DNA of 64,000 nucleotides from Strongylocentrotus droebachiensis (Eukaryota; Echinodermata; Echinoidea; Camarodonta; Strongylocentrotidae), in NCBI GenBank assembly GCA_035222895.1, contig JAVYIG010000089.1:124001-188000 (forward strand). The letters run 5' to 3'. Shown here in pieces: positions 23,601-32,464 of the stretch (position 1 is the first letter of the stretch; each line of letters begins with the position of its first letter). The notes beneath the pieces were generated by a model. That model ran no database searches, was not told the DNA's origin, and saw only the letters and a list, made by a program, of their open reading frames with translations. The position numbers and the translations under genes were made by a program.

Positions 23601-26600
23601 CATTTGTGGTAAAACATGATATTCAAGTATTACATATCTCATTTAAAGGGATTGGGTATCTTTGCCTCAGATTCTGGAATAAAATCCTGGATTTAGCTCA
23701 TGCTGCAGTGATAATTACAGGCACAGCGGAGCACCCCAATTTGCATATCATTAGCGGCCCGTTCTATTTGAATAACCAACGGACATCTGCGTGAATCCGA
23801 ACATGTGTGTGCTAGGGATGTCAAATCTTAAAATTTGTGTTGCGCCTTTATTACTGCCAATATCGCTATGAAACTTTCCATACTAACTAAAATTATTATG
23901 AATTTGATGTCAGTGAAATAAATACAAAATTCCATGGAATAAAACTCGAGATATTAATGTGTTTTGAGCTTCGCCCCTCGAAAAACACGACGTCTACTTT
24001 ATTATGTGATGACCCTATCAAGCAATGCACGAAGTAGAGACTTAGTATGAATATTCATTAGTGTTGAATCCATACATGGGCGAAATTTTCGCTTCTCCGC
24101 TGTATTTTTTTTGGTTATAACGTTCTTTTTCATGGGGCTTCATTTTTAAAAGTTGTAGTCAGCGAACTCATCGAACATGACGTCATCGATCTCAGCGATG
24201 TACTGCGCATGCGTCTTAGGCCCAGTGCAGGCCAGATCGAAACAGCTGAGCCATTAGCGTGCACGTATGCAGTCGGCTGGCAAGACATATATAGCCAACG
24301 CACACGCGAGGTTCAGACATGACACACATTTTAAATGTATGGGACTGGTCAAACAATTTTGCGACAACGAAGGATTATTTTTGTTCGATGAGATTCGGAC
24401 ATTGGGGTATGTTTTTCTCTGATACGACCCTATCAAGCAACTATGAAAAGAGATATTTCACAAGGATTGAGATTATTAAATTTTCTTTCTGTTCATACGA
24501 GGCAATTGTTTCTCGCTCTAAAAGAAATGGTGAATTTTATGGTGATTTTGTATCTCATTTTTTTCGTTTTTGTTCTTCAAAACTATCCCTTAAATTTCAC
24601 ATTTTCGGTGCATCAATAACTCTTTTTATACACATGAGTGTCTTGAAAATTTATTAAATACTCGATTTAGTAGCTTTGATTGGTGATATTCATCACATTA
24701 ATGAAGAATTTATCTTCGAAATTTGTTTACTTTTTTTCGCATCGATCGGTACACAATTGTTGATTTTATGCAAATGATGTTTACTGGACGAGAGTCGATC
24801 GCACGGTAATTGGGGTGCTCCGCTGTGCCTGATTAGAAACCTTAGGAACCCCATGACTTTTACAAGCCGATCGCCTGTCGGAGATATTCAAGATATTTAT
24901 GATTGGAAATCAAAATGTCAAAAAACGTTTTCCTAACGGTTTTTTATAACACTACAGTCTATTGGGCAAAATGAGTATGGTAAAACCGGCCACTCAAAGA
25001 TTTTTACTTTTTTGAGGCACTCGTGATCATTTCGAAGCGCAATTCTTTAGGGACTTGAATATTACACCATATTACAGACACTGATAACACGTAGGGCCAT
25101 GCATCTCAGATTTAACATTGTTAAACGATGCCTTGAACGAGCTGTAAAAGGCAATCGTTGCACAATTCATACGTTACAAATAGAGTTGGAATGTGACATG
25201 CGCATATGGGCCTTTCTTTGTAAAGTGAAACAAATATCACTCTCATCAACAAAATTATTTGCTCTACACCTGTTGAAGATGAGATTATCAACATGATAAA
25301 TATTTCAAAAATGAATGGCCCACATGAGGGCAAAACAGTTTAAAGTGACTCGGTAACAACCAAATGTTTGTGTGTGAAATGGTACTTATTATATTCCTTC
25401 TACTGTACTCACCCTTTGACATGCAAAAAATCCTGAAAAAATTCTCAAACCACAAAGATATTTATGGTTTCCTGTCTGACACCCTCTAACAGTAAAATTC
25501 TCCCAACCATTTTTGAATTTTTCCTACTGTTTTGCCAAGAAAATAAAACATAAGACAGGCTTTTAAAATCTATCAAAACTTAAATGTCTGGAATGGTATA
25601 TAAAGCCAATTTCATTGCTTTGTGATGATTTACGTTAACCTAAAATGTAATTAAATTGTATAATATATTTGGGAGAATTAAAGAATCGATCAGATCAGTT
25701 TTCCCCAATTTTTATTATCAACAATGGTGTGTTTTCACTCAAACTTTCAGATTATCTTTAATTGTACATCTAGCATTGAAGTCACTACCTTAAACCCATT
25801 TTCTGTCATTTGAACAATGTTACCCATTCCCTTTAAAGATGGCAGTTTTCTGATGGTCATTCCTTTGAAATACATTGATTTCTTTTCTACCATCAGGTTA
25901 CTGCAAGAGATGGGTTGGCATGAGCACAGTGACAATGAAGAAGGATACGAACCGATAACTGAAGAAGAACTCAAGGAGTTCAAGATCAGGTCACAACAGG
26001 TGAGAGAAGAGGTTTATTTGACTCATTTAAAGCCTGTCTGCACTTGTTTGGCTAGTAGTGATTAGACCTGCCTGCGTAGTCACTGACAGGTTGTTATCTC
26101 ATCAAATCAGCTCTTTATTAGCATAAGAAAAAGGGGACTATGGGGGACCAAGGGGTACTACTTAAGCATTGTTTTGTATATAGATGGCGCAAGTAGCTAC
26201 AAGTAGTGCAGTCCTGCTTTAAGCAAGTTGATAAGCAAACAAAATATAGAGGAGGAAGAAGGTGTAGTGCCAATTCTCTCAGTGTCTTTTTCCTGGAAGG
26301 CTCTTTTAACATTATTTATTGCTTTGATTTTGGTGACTGGAATCCTCTTACATAGTGTAATGATATTTCTGGATGAATATTAGGCCTGTCATCATCAGCT
26401 CGAGTTTGCCAAATAATCCGCAATTTTCAGACTCGGGATATTATCCCGAAGCTCGGACGGGCACAAATTAGCCCGCTACTTCCCGAATAGCGGGATATTT
26501 TGGAAACAAGACTAAGAACACTCTGGATATTTTCTCTACCAAATATCCTGCTGATTGCAACTGCAGGCTGATTAAGACACAAATTAACTGGTTAATTTAC

Positions 26601-27360
26601 AATCGGGATAGCAAAACTAGCGGTTTATTTGGCATACTCGAGCTGATGAAGGCAGGCCTATTAAGACCTCCCCAGCTGCAAATTTTTGTAGTACAAGTTT
26701 TCTGATTTGGATGAGCATTTTGTTTTTTAGGTTAACACTTTGCTGCAATTTAAATTTGCCATTATTTTAATTTTTTGAATTCCGGTCGTAAATTGTTTAA
26801 AGTCTATATTTAAAGAATGAACATAATCAAATGGTACAGTGTAGTGTACCTTCTCATTAGGCGTTGAAAAAAAAAGATGTTGTATTGCCCTTTGCGACTG
26901 ACCCAAAAATCTTAAAAACTACAGTCGGCTTTTAAAAAAAGTTTTTTTAGAAAACAAATGTTTAATGAATATAAAAATATGTATTAAAGCATTCAAAACA
27001 TGAGAAATATGAGCCCAAAGAGGGAGAAAAAAAAGTTTTAAAAAAAAAAGATTTCTGACCGACCGACCCATGTTTTGGCACCTCGAGGGCAATACAACAT
27101 CTTTCTTTTATAGGCCTTACTGTGACACTTGCCATTAGCATTTAATCATGTTTGACTTCCTATCACACCTTATCAACCATTCTTCCTTTCCCTTTACTCT
27201 TCTCGTACAGATGGGGAAGAATGGCTTCAGTCGACCCGCTCAGCCCATCATCCTCAACCTCATCCCTCATCCTGTCATGAACGCCATGACGACCATGGCG
27301 ATCGAAGATGCAGAGCTCAGCTCCTCCTCCGACGAGTCCTCGGATGATGATGACTTATAG
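7584..27360 (+). CDS. GPBP1: Vasculin (GC-rich promoter-binding protein 1 family), gene span
   Basis: Ten coding exons (7584-7646, 10366-10534, 11376-11833, 17635-17701, 18486-18781, 19564-19803, 22157-22432, 22894-23135, 25897-25999, 27211-27360) join with matching phases into 2064 nt, a 687-residue protein. Family hallmarks appear in order: N-terminal HDFAPSWLKIP (7-17), HDFPSL (228-233), GVYKSLVPK (337-345), KRTDKVDFLKELRR (455-468), SSLEAEKRLLQEMGW (597-611) and an acidic SSDESSDDDDL tail. Vasculins bind GC-rich promoters and act as nuclear transcription regulators. Human GPBP1 is about 470 residues. The extra length here comes from a Gly/Arg-rich stretch, a poly-Ser tract and Asn/Asp-rich inserts. 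Invertebrates usually have one gene ancestral to GPBP1 and GPBP1L1, so the symbol means the family. Confidence 0.93.
8091..8694. mobile_element. hAT-like MITE with 8-bp TSD
   Basis: The element starts TAAGGCTG and ends CAGCCTTA. It is flanked by the direct repeat CACCATAC at 8083-8090 and 8695-8702. Subterminal GGTACCCGAGTA-type sequences occur at both ends. An 8-bp duplication with this TIR fits the hAT superfamily. The interior has long T-runs spaced by GA and a minus-strand frame (8067-8450) rich in Lys from those runs, which I do not regard as a gene. Confidence 0.8.
8999..9500. other. CpG-rich patch inside GPBP1 intron 1
   Basis: This block has many CG dinucleotides, unlike the surrounding AT-rich intron. 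It contains an inverted pair (TTGCCGATTTG near 9137 and CAAATCGGCAAC at about 9229) and a donor-like GTAAGT at 9430. It could be an alternative promoter with a first exon, or a GC-rich repeat. The sequence alone does not decide. Confidence 0.35.
10366..10534 (+). CDS. GPBP1: GPBP1 coding exon 2 (residues 22-78)
   Basis: The acceptor is a CT-run ending CCACAG at 10365, and the donor GTAAGT is at 10535. The exon enters in phase 0 and leaves in phase 1. It encodes a basic, Pro/Ser-rich stretch with RQRSRHPSNESFPGF, which parallels the RRHNSSDGF segment of vertebrate vasculin. Confidence 0.9.
10645..10852 (+). mobile_element. tRNA-Thr-like SINE
   Basis: The head looks like a tRNA: A box TAGCTGAGTTGG at 10652 and a perfect B box GGTTCGAAACC at 10695, with a TGT anticodon in CTTGTAATC. 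The acceptor and T stems do not pair well, and an unrelated body follows (GTCCCTCAGAGAGGACCTAA near 10756). That body recurs at 22478, so this is a SINE and not a working tRNA gene. It lies in GPBP1 intron 2. Confidence 0.8.
10853..11375 (+). other. Rest of GPBP1 intron 2
   Basis: AT-rich intron sequence. A partial match to the upstream motif (AAGCTCCGAAAC at 10899) is the only item noted. Confidence 0.4.
11376..11833 (+). CDS. GPBP1: GPBP1 coding exon 3, Gly/Arg-rich (residues 78-230)
   Basis: The acceptor is TTTTTTGCAG at 11375 and the donor GTAAGT at 11834. The phase-1 entry completes a Glu codon. It encodes KRFRPGPRYHS, a Pro-rich part, a Gly/Arg-rich part (GGDGGRGRYGGGG, HGRGGG) and a Gly/Lys-rich tail, and ends ...SSHDF. 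With the next exon this makes HDFPSL, equal to EDFPSL of human vasculin. The RGG-like density exceeds the vertebrate protein and could support nucleic-acid binding (inference). Confidence 0.92.
13721..13920 (+). pseudogene. LINE reverse-transcriptase C-terminal relic
   Basis: The frame reads MLKLDFSDRTSLCKYRCGNSKLPC. After a damaged middle it continues ELCSICDLKVQDDAFHYVLVCPAFGFD and stops at TAA 13918-13920. The pattern RxGNxxLP ... CxxC ... HYxxxCPAF is typical of the end of many non-LTR retrotransposon ORF2 proteins. At least one frame break separates the two parts. The clade is not assigned. Confidence 0.75.
14277..14825. repeat. Purine-rich (GA/GAA) tracts
   Basis: Long stretches with almost only A and G on the + strand, with GAAAAG, GGAAGGAGAAGAAAAAG and GATGAAGAAGCAGAGG units. 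Copies of one flanking block (CTTCATCAATCGGAAATTC at 14397 and 14847) show that the region grew by segment duplication. Long frames here (Lys/Glu one way, Phe/Ser/Pro the other) are by-products of composition. Confidence 0.85.
16323..16546 (-). mobile_element. 5'-truncated LINE insertion with 16-bp TSD
   Basis: On the minus strand this reads GKRGRGRPPISWTDDIKK ... ERVAWRALVKATAALYSAT, then a stop at 16340-16342. That is the classic C-terminus of a LINE ORF2 family (RGRPP..W.D.IK ... WR.LV..AT), followed by an (ATG)n-like tail. The direct repeat GGAGCAGGTATTACAT lies at 16307-16322 and 16547-16562, as expected of target-primed reverse transcription. The insertion is only 224 bp, strongly 5'-truncated. 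Confidence 0.88.
17635..17701 (+). CDS. GPBP1: GPBP1 coding exon 4 (residues 231-253)
   Basis: The acceptor is TTTTGCAG at 17634 and the donor GTAAGA at 17702. The exon encodes PSLSGEADREVKKESSKPAGAW in phase 0 to phase 1. It aligns with PSLN..YERE...AGVWE of human vasculin. Confidence 0.92.
18132..18406 (+). mobile_element. TTAA-type MITE (family R), internally deleted copy
   Basis: Starts TTTAAAGTGACTC and ends AAACGATGCCTTTAA. It shares CAAGATATTTATGATTGGAA, the TCTATTGGGGAAAA block and ATCTCAGATTTAACATTGTT with copies at 23644, 54995 and 55773. It ends 80 bp upstream of exon 5. Confidence 0.8.
18486..18781 (+). CDS. GPBP1: GPBP1 coding exon 5 (residues 253-351)
   Basis: The acceptor is GTCTTGCAG at 18485 and the donor GTATGA at 18782; phase 1 in, phase 0 out. 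It begins KRPGTSNISIGGKKLQLV, corresponding to the RAPRMLVIKKG region of human vasculin, and ends with the conserved GVYKSLVPK. Confidence 0.93.
18797..19098 (-). mobile_element. tRNA-derived SINE, reverse orientation, near GPBP1 exon 5 donor
   Basis: Shares GCTTATATAGCGCC, the AGGTACCCATTTAC block and a tRNA-like reverse head (ATTCACAACCTTATGATTG ... CCACTACACCATGATG) with other SINEs here. It begins only about 15-30 bp after the donor. Confidence 0.7.
19564..19803 (+). CDS. GPBP1: GPBP1 coding exon 6, poly-Ser (residues 352-431)
   Basis: The acceptor is ...CCGAGCAG at 19563, a tandem GAG/CAG site that could add one Gln; the donor GTATTT is at 19804; phase 0 both ends. It begins ATTPRKPIAKEVVIRPAP, then runs into a Ser-rich segment coded by a near-pure TCA/TCC/TCG triplet repeat. 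The Ser run is probably a lineage-specific expansion. Confidence 0.9.
19846..20222 (+). mobile_element. Diverged MITE (family F2)
   Basis: Shares GTAGTCCCATATACATCTTT, TTTCTTATCATTTTGATGAT and the GCAATCGCAT end with copies at 54606, 56773 and 59330. Its ends are eroded, and it starts about 40 bp after a donor. Confidence 0.7.
20373..21484 (-). mobile_element. 1.1-kb MITE with CACAGCGGAGCACCCCAATT TIRs, copy 1
   Basis: The TIR lies at 20373-20396 and, inverted, at 21461-21482. The whole unit is the reverse complement of 23718-24831 at high identity. A minus-strand frame (20547-20936, 129 codons) matches the frame in copy 2 almost residue for residue. The right terminus is slightly altered (CCCA for CCTG) and no clear TSD is seen. 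Confidence 0.88.
21769..22132 (+). mobile_element. tRNA-derived SINE, full-length-like
   Basis: The tRNA-like head has TGGTCTAGTAGA (A-box-like) and GGTATCGAGTCC at 21817 (B-box-like). The shared body with GGGTACCCGG follows, and the tail reads GGGCGCCATATAAAAGCGG then ATTATTATTG. It ends 25 bp before the acceptor of GPBP1 exon 7. Confidence 0.85.
22157..22432 (+). CDS. GPBP1: GPBP1 coding exon 7 (residues 432-523)
   Basis: The acceptor is the tandem site TTACAG|CAG|GGC at 22156/22159. Either choice keeps the frame and differs by one Gln. The donor GTATGT is at 22433. It encodes the conserved VKRTDKVDFLKELRR helix, then an Asn/His-rich tail with no close human equivalent. Confidence 0.92.
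22455..22600 (+). mobile_element. 5'-truncated SINE (same body as 10645 copy)
   Basis: AAGTCCCTCAGAGAGGACTT at 22482 and the following TTGCTTA..ACAAGCG..GCTTTCTTAGC match the body of the tRNA-Thr-like SINE. The tRNA-like head is missing. Confidence 0.75.
22706..22845. repeat. Short dispersed repeat with TATAAAGACCAC units
   Basis: TATAAAGACCAC occurs at 22733 and 22793 next to AACCTGC, followed by TTGAGCGGTCTT. The layout resembles a small MITE. Only one copy is present, so this is tentative. Confidence 0.45.
22894..23135 (+). CDS. GPBP1: GPBP1 coding exon 8 (residues 524-604)
   Basis: The acceptor is TTGTGCAG at 22893 and the donor GTAATA at 23136; phase 0 in, phase 2 out. It encodes an acidic, Asn/Asp-rich stretch and ends SSSLEAEK, the start of the most conserved vasculin block. 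The donor sits directly against the AAT-repeat tail of a reversed SINE. Confidence 0.92.
23136..23400 (-). mobile_element. tRNA-derived SINE abutting GPBP1 exon 8 donor
   Basis: An AATAATAAT tail, then CTTATATAGCGCACATG, CCCTGGCTTTAGC, GGTACCCATTTACATCACC and GGCAAATGTAGATCAATG. It is the same body as the copy at 3285, in reverse. Confidence 0.8.
23401..23555 (-). mobile_element. Partial SINE body, second copy
   Basis: Repeats CCCCGGCTTTAA, the AAGGAATTTCTTCCTACCGG block, GGTACCCATTTACCTCACC and GGCAAATGTAGATTAATG directly after the previous SINE, without an (AAT)n tail. Confidence 0.75.
23644..25136 (+). mobile_element. TTAA-type MITE (family R) interrupted by another MITE
   Basis: The left part (23644-23717, TTAAAGGGATTGGG...) and right part (24836-25136) together match the uninterrupted copy at 55773-56157. 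The 1114-bp element at 23718-24831 sits between them with an ATTA duplication. Confidence 0.85.
23718..24831 (+). mobile_element. 1.1-kb MITE with CAGGCACAGCGGAGC TIRs, copy 2
   Basis: Begins CAGGCACAGCGGAGCACCCC and ends with its reverse complement. ATTA flanks both sides (23714-23717, 24832-24835). The uninterrupted copy of the host repeat at 55773 shows one TTAT-like site there, so the boundaries are well supported. The 112-codon + frame (24319-24657) matches the copy-1 frame. No transposase is recognised. Confidence 0.9.
25137..25896 (+). other. Rest of GPBP1 intron 8
   Basis: AT-rich intron sequence; nothing recognised apart from a normal acceptor (TTTTCTACCATCAG) at its end. Confidence 0.5.
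25897..25999 (+). CDS. GPBP1: GPBP1 coding exon 9 (residues 604-638)
   Basis: The acceptor is CATCAG at 25896 and the donor GTGAGA at 26000; phase 2 in, phase 0 out. It encodes LLQEMGWHEHSDNEEGYEPI and TEEELKEF, almost the same as LLKEMGWQEDSENDE..PLTEDEM of human vasculin. This is the strongest single match to the family. Confidence 0.95.
26381..26660. mobile_element. 280-bp MITE with TAGGCCTG TIRs
   Basis: The left end TAGGCCTGTCATCATCAGCT, followed by CGAGTTTGCCAAATAA, is mirrored at the right end (TTATTTGGCATACTCGAG...AGGCCTA). A short ATT(A) match flanks it. It lies in GPBP1 intron 9. Confidence 0.8.
26860..27117. mobile_element. MITE with AGATGTTGTATTGCCCT TIRs
   Basis: The 17-base AGATGTTGTATTGCCCT at 26875 is repeated inverted at 27086-27102, with A/T-rich outer ends. 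It ends less than 100 bp before the last GPBP1 exon. Confidence 0.75.
27211..27360 (+). CDS. GPBP1: GPBP1 final coding exon (residues 639-687)
   Basis: The acceptor is TTCTCGTACAG at 27210. It encodes MGKNGFSRPAQPIILNLIPH and later ELSSSSDESSDDDDL, ending TAG at 27358-27360. The acidic Ser/Asp tail matches SSSDTSDDDDV at the human C-terminus. In spite of its leading ATG it is internal sequence, entering in phase 0. Confidence 0.94.
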   Translation: MGKNGFSRPAQPIILNLIPHPVMNAMTTMAIEDAELSSSSDESSDDDDL

Positions 27361-27777
27361 TAGCGGCTGGCCTCTGCTTCAGTATAAACCGATCGGTCGG
27401 TGGTCTTTCTTACGTTACGGAACAGAACATTTTTCTCTTCATCGTCGACGAATCAGTGCTTCTCTCTGATGCAAATCCTTGCAATACATCCACGATAAAT
27501 AACTCTGTGCCTCATGAATGCAACAGTATTTTGTGTTCATACAGTTTGTTCGGTGTGTTTGTTTCATCTTCTGGAAATCGATGTTTGGAATATTGATAGG
27601 ACAGGAGCTGTGCACCTTTTTCATTACTAGCGAGGAGGTCAGAAAGTAAAGGTGGTTCAAAAACAATCGAGTACTGAAAGATCATATCTCAATTGTTCCT
27701 GTTTGTTTTTTATGAGTGAATTCCACTTCGTGATAACCACTTTCAGCAGCAGTGGAAAATATGTTTACAAGTTGATA

Positions 27778-27783
27778 AATAAA
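27778..27783 (+). promoter_or_regulatory. GPBP1: Polyadenylation signal AATAAA (proximal)
   Basis: Canonical hexamer about 420 bp past the GPBP1 stop, followed by a T/G-containing stretch. Confidence 0.5.
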
Positions 27784-30700
27784 AAGTATGTTTTGCACTC
27801 ATGCTCACCTTAATACATGCCCACGAAATGCTACCAATTTGTTTCCCATGAAGGGGGTTCTTTTAGTTCCAAGTTGGGCAATATAATTGTAAAACAGACC
27901 AGGTATGTTTGATGGTATTTTTTTAAGGAAAAGAACAACAGTGACAATAATTTGCCTTTTTGTAAACATTGGCTCTACATACAAGCATTACAGAGCTGTT
28001 TATTTTCATTAGTGTCAGGTGACCTATGAACATGTCATGTGACTTGGATGGTAACTTACTTTCTTGGGCATATCACAATAGACTGGTACTCTCACCTACT
28101 ATTGAATATTATCTTTTTGTTTACCATTCAAAAAATTGGGATGTAGCTTGTTATCTAATACAATCTGCCAAAGTTCATGGCCCCAGTACCTTGTTCACTT
28201 TGCTTACAGATGAAGAAAAGCACAATGATAGGAAAAAGTAAACAAATATAAAAAAAAAGGCTTCACTTCATTTGTACCCCTCACACTTTTATGGATAGAT
28301 TAACACAATCTGCTTAAGTGTAGTTTGTGCAGAGAACATTGTGGACACAGATTGTATTTTCTAGTTTTGTAACATATTTTTCCCCAAGTGCTTACTTTCC
28401 ATGTTTGACAAACATTGTCATCATTTAACTATGTTTATTTGAAAAAAAGGAAAAAGAAAAGATGAAGGGAGCGGAGAAAAGACAAAGTGAGTGAAAGGAA
28501 AATAATTGAAAGGAATCATGTTGTATCTTCCAAGAAAAAATCTATATATATATCATACTTGTACTTCCAATCATACAGTGTGTCTTTTTTGTACTGAAAC
28601 AAAAGTTTTTATTGCAATTTTTAAAATGAACCATTTTTCTACATCAATCTGATTTCTTACTGATCTCTTCGTTCAATTTCTGCGTGTTTTCGTTCATGGA
28701 TCATACGTCTGATTTTTCACTGATCTGTTTGTTGAATCTCTCATTGTTTGCATACATCGGTCATTTATTCAGTGTTTTTCATATTATGCCAACAAGTTTC
28801 CAGATCAAATAGCATTTTGTCTGCAATAATACTGTAAACCTGGAAACGTTTGCGAGCTTGAGATGTTTACGAATTTCAACCACAACTAACACAACGCTAA
28901 TTTTGTTGGGGATTCACAATAGTTTCTGCTGTAGAAATCTCTTATCGTTTACAATTTGTGATAGTTTCCGGTGTTACAGTAATCTAGGGTATTTTATCTT
29001 TTTGTTAGTGCTTGTAAAAATGCACTAGGAAGGATAATGCTAATAGCTTGTTTTGCTTACTGATATCAAGCTTTCTTTACAAGTTTGAGCAAAAAGGCAC
29101 CCCCCCCCCCCCCCCCCCCTCCCCACCCTCCCCACCACCCAGAAAAAGTACAAATCTCTGTGAGGGCTATTTCAGTAGATTTTTTTCCGAAAACGGTCGG
29201 ATGAGTCGCCGCTTACATCCCGTTGAAACGCAAGTTATGAAATCAATAAGTGTCTCAACTTTTAACAGGATGGCATTGAACTTGAGACGGGCGTCTAGGG
29301 TCAGATTGCTGAGAGCTCTCGCGCATTTTCAGTTGAAGACTGGTATCCTATAATTAGGAGGGGATATTACTAATACAAGCATTTTATGAATGAGATAAGT
29401 GTTTATTCTCTTTTTATTTAATTCCAGAAAAGGGCAGTTTATGGTTTAAAACAAAATCCAACCCATGCTAGAAATGTATTATTAGTTCAGATTAGATCAC
29501 TTTATTGCTATCCCAATTCAGGGTAAAAACAAATTTACTGATTTAACAGGATCAAGTCGCACCTTCAATTTTGCCCTGATCTCTTTACAATTGGAATCGA
29601 TTGATATTGCATATTGCCTGTGTGATAAAACTAATGCACCTTGATAATAAATTGAACACAGGCAATTTACAGTTTCACATCAAGAGCAATTTGTTTTCTT
29701 TTCATGTAGAATATTTGTGTGTGGAAATACCTTGTTGCCAGCTTACACAAAACGATTCAAGTGTCTTTCCAAAGAGTTTACGCTTCTTACAGGAGACACA
29801 AGATGGAAAAGAAGAAAGGAAAATGTGTATATCCATGAGACAAATAGGAAGAGCAGAATAGGTTACACCGAATTATGATGATTTTAGAGGAGAATTGACC
29901 GCCTAGATTGTTATCTGAAGCAACGTTGAGGACTATGTTGGTATAAATTTATTTTTTGTTGATGGATTTTATTCTTATTGTGTCTTACCAGTGATTCTAT
30001 CCAGATTGTGCTTTATTGTAAAGTAATAATTGTCTTTGGTTTTGTTGGATGAGGAAGTACTGATCTTGCAGATCCAATTAACATGGAGGTACTCATGGAT
30101 GGACATTAAACCGGGAGAAATTTATGGAGCCTTATAAACTAAATGAAATGGTCAAGCTGACCTATGACATATGATTTATTTTCCAGAAACATGTGTATAT
30201 TTTTTCTTTTCAAATGCTATTGTGTAGAGTTTATCCGGGAAAATGTGAGATTTGGGGGTGTTTTTTCCCCTTTTTTTTCTGCTGGACTTACTTGCTTCAT
30301 TTTTTATTGTCAAAAAAACTATTTTCATTGTCACCTCATTTTGTTATGATAGATTTGTTGTTGTTGATACGATCACAGAGTGATTCCAGTCGACATTGAG
30401 GTTGTGTGTTGGACACAGAAAGGACTAACTGTTCAAAGACTCAAAAGCCTTTCTCGTACTCATGCTAACGACTTCTAACAATGTTTATTTCCGTTCATCA
30501 TTAAGCATGTCTTCTTGTAACCAGCAATACCTTTTTTTGTGTCAGCAAGTCTTGGGCAAAGCTCTCTCCTTATTTGCATCAAATCATCACCATCAGTTTA
30601 GTGTTGTATTTGACATTTTGTTTACTTTATACGATAACAACAACAACAGAAGATTAGCAATCGAAGATCCGGACCATTGACCACATTCAGAGTTATACTG

Positions 30701-31459
30701 ACATTCAGATGGTTGGTGTTTTGATCTAGAAGTATAACCAAGTTATGATATATTTAACGAAAAAGACTTTTGAGAGGAAAATAATGAATGCTTTCACCGT
30801 TTAAACTTTGTTCAGTTCAAAGCTGCTTGTTTTGTTCTTTTTTTTTTTCTGTTTAAGGCATTGTTTTCATTTTCTATCTTTTTAGTGTGTCTTCTTCTTC
30901 AAAATATTGAGTTTATTTTAGGCAACAATCCAGTTTGCCTTGTTTGTATACAAACATTGTTACAGGAGTGTTTATTTGATGTTAAGCTGGGACGAAACAA
31001 CATGTTTTCTCAACTTAACAAATTCTCTAAGAGTTCTCTGAATGATCTTGCTGGGAATTGTATGGAGGTTAAACAACTGTATTTTTGATGATGCAAGTAA
31101 AAGAAAGACATCAATTTTTATGTTCTTCAAATGAATGAAAATTCTTGAAATGGTAGGAATGTCTGTGTAGTTTCAAATATTATTTGTGTAAACTATGTGC
31201 GAGGATTTTAAAAAAAGATCACTTATGTTTTGTGTCCAAGATAAAAACCAGCGCACAGATTTCAGTCAAACTTTTATCTCTGAACAAAATAAATGAAGCA
31301 TAAGAAATGTTGCTGTTTTATACAGATGAAAGAGAGTCTAAGAGAAAAATATGAGTGGAAAATACACAAAGATGAATATTATTGAGAGAATAACTTGATG
31401 ACACATGATGCATCTGCACAATGTAATGATTCTCTGCTGTTTATGATGAAAAGTGTCTC

Positions 31460-31465
31460 AATAAA
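31460..31465 (+). promoter_or_regulatory. GPBP1: Polyadenylation signal AATAAA (distal candidate)
   Basis: Canonical hexamer at the far edge of the repeat-poor region, followed by TTTGTTAAATC. Another AATAAA lies at 31288. It would give a 3' UTR of about 4.1 kb. Confidence 0.35.
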
Positions 31466-31500
31466 TGAAAAGAAAGTTTGTTAAATCTTGAGATTCATCT

Positions 31501-32235
31501 TTTATTGTACTGCGAGTATACATATATGTCTTGTTTTGGAAAGTGCATGCTCACAAATTCATAATTAAATGAAATCGAATTAGAATGTTGGGGTGAACGT
31601 TTAAACTAAAACGAAAAAGTTATTATTGAAAGTGAACATGTTTCATTTCTGAAACTATTTTTCAGTGAAATTCCAGGTAATTTTCCCTTTGTTGCAATGC
31701 AAAATTTATTAACAACTCAAAAACTTTCACAATCGCGTCAAATTATAAATTAGTAACTTTTAAGAAATGAAATTTTCGATCAAGTTAATTAACCAACCAA
31801 AAACAATCGCTAAACATGCAAATAAATAAAAAATAAATGAGTTAATTAGTGAATTGATTAACATTTTTTTTTTTTTAAAGCTCCACACAGTTGCTTAATT
31901 ACAACTACGGTATACTGTATTGTGTTAAAACAATTTCCCTAGTGATTGTTTCCTTAATTACCAATTTCAACAAACAATATAGATTGATGCACACTAATTA
32001 AACGATTCAACAAAGGAATTAACCTTTCTTTACTAGTGAAATTGACTTCAAAAAGTCTTTAATTTAAAGAACTGACTTGGTTCTAGTTGTATATTATGCT
32101 GATTATTATAATTTGTTCCCCAATGAGACTCATTTGAGAAGCAATGTTGCCATTGCCCATGGTAAAACTCAAATATGTAGTTCAAATCATCCACAGTTGG
32201 GTTTAAGTGCAAGGATTGGTCAGTTAGGATTTTTG
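31501..32235. other. Intergenic, AT-rich
   Basis: Nothing is recognised in this stretch between the probable vasculin 3' end and the MITE cluster. Confidence 0.5.
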
Positions 32236-32239
32236 GGAG

Positions 32240-32292
32240 GTGGAAGAGAGAGAGAAAGAAAGGAAGAGAGAGAGAGAGAGAGAGAGAGAAGG
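32240..32292. repeat. (GA)n microsatellite
   Basis: GAGAGA run with a few interruptions. Confidence 0.9.
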
Positions 32293-32464
32293 GGGCGTGA
32301 AGGAATAGGGACTTTTAGATTTGCACGTTTTCAGCTTTGACTGCAACGTGTGACGTCATTGTAAGGCACTGCGCATGCGTCACGTCGTCTCAGTCGGCGA
32401 TCGAGAATGCGTCAACCTTGATTTTCCTAAATCTAGTACGGTACTAGTATATGCTGCGTGCGCA

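Larger units (their letters stand above)
27361..31500 (+). other. GPBP1: Probable GPBP1 3' UTR and downstream flank
   Basis: About 4.1 kb after the stop with almost none of the mobile elements found elsewhere in the window. T-rich stretches are common, with a C-run at 29100-29119. AATAAA signals occur at 27778, 31288 and 31460. This fits either a short UTR ending near 27.8 kb or one about 4 kb long ending near 31.5 kb. Confidence 0.5.

Noticed and set aside
27211..27360. Separate small gene starting at the ATG of the last GPBP1 exon
   Set aside because: A good acceptor stands directly before it, the phase matches exon 9, and the C-terminus matches vasculin.
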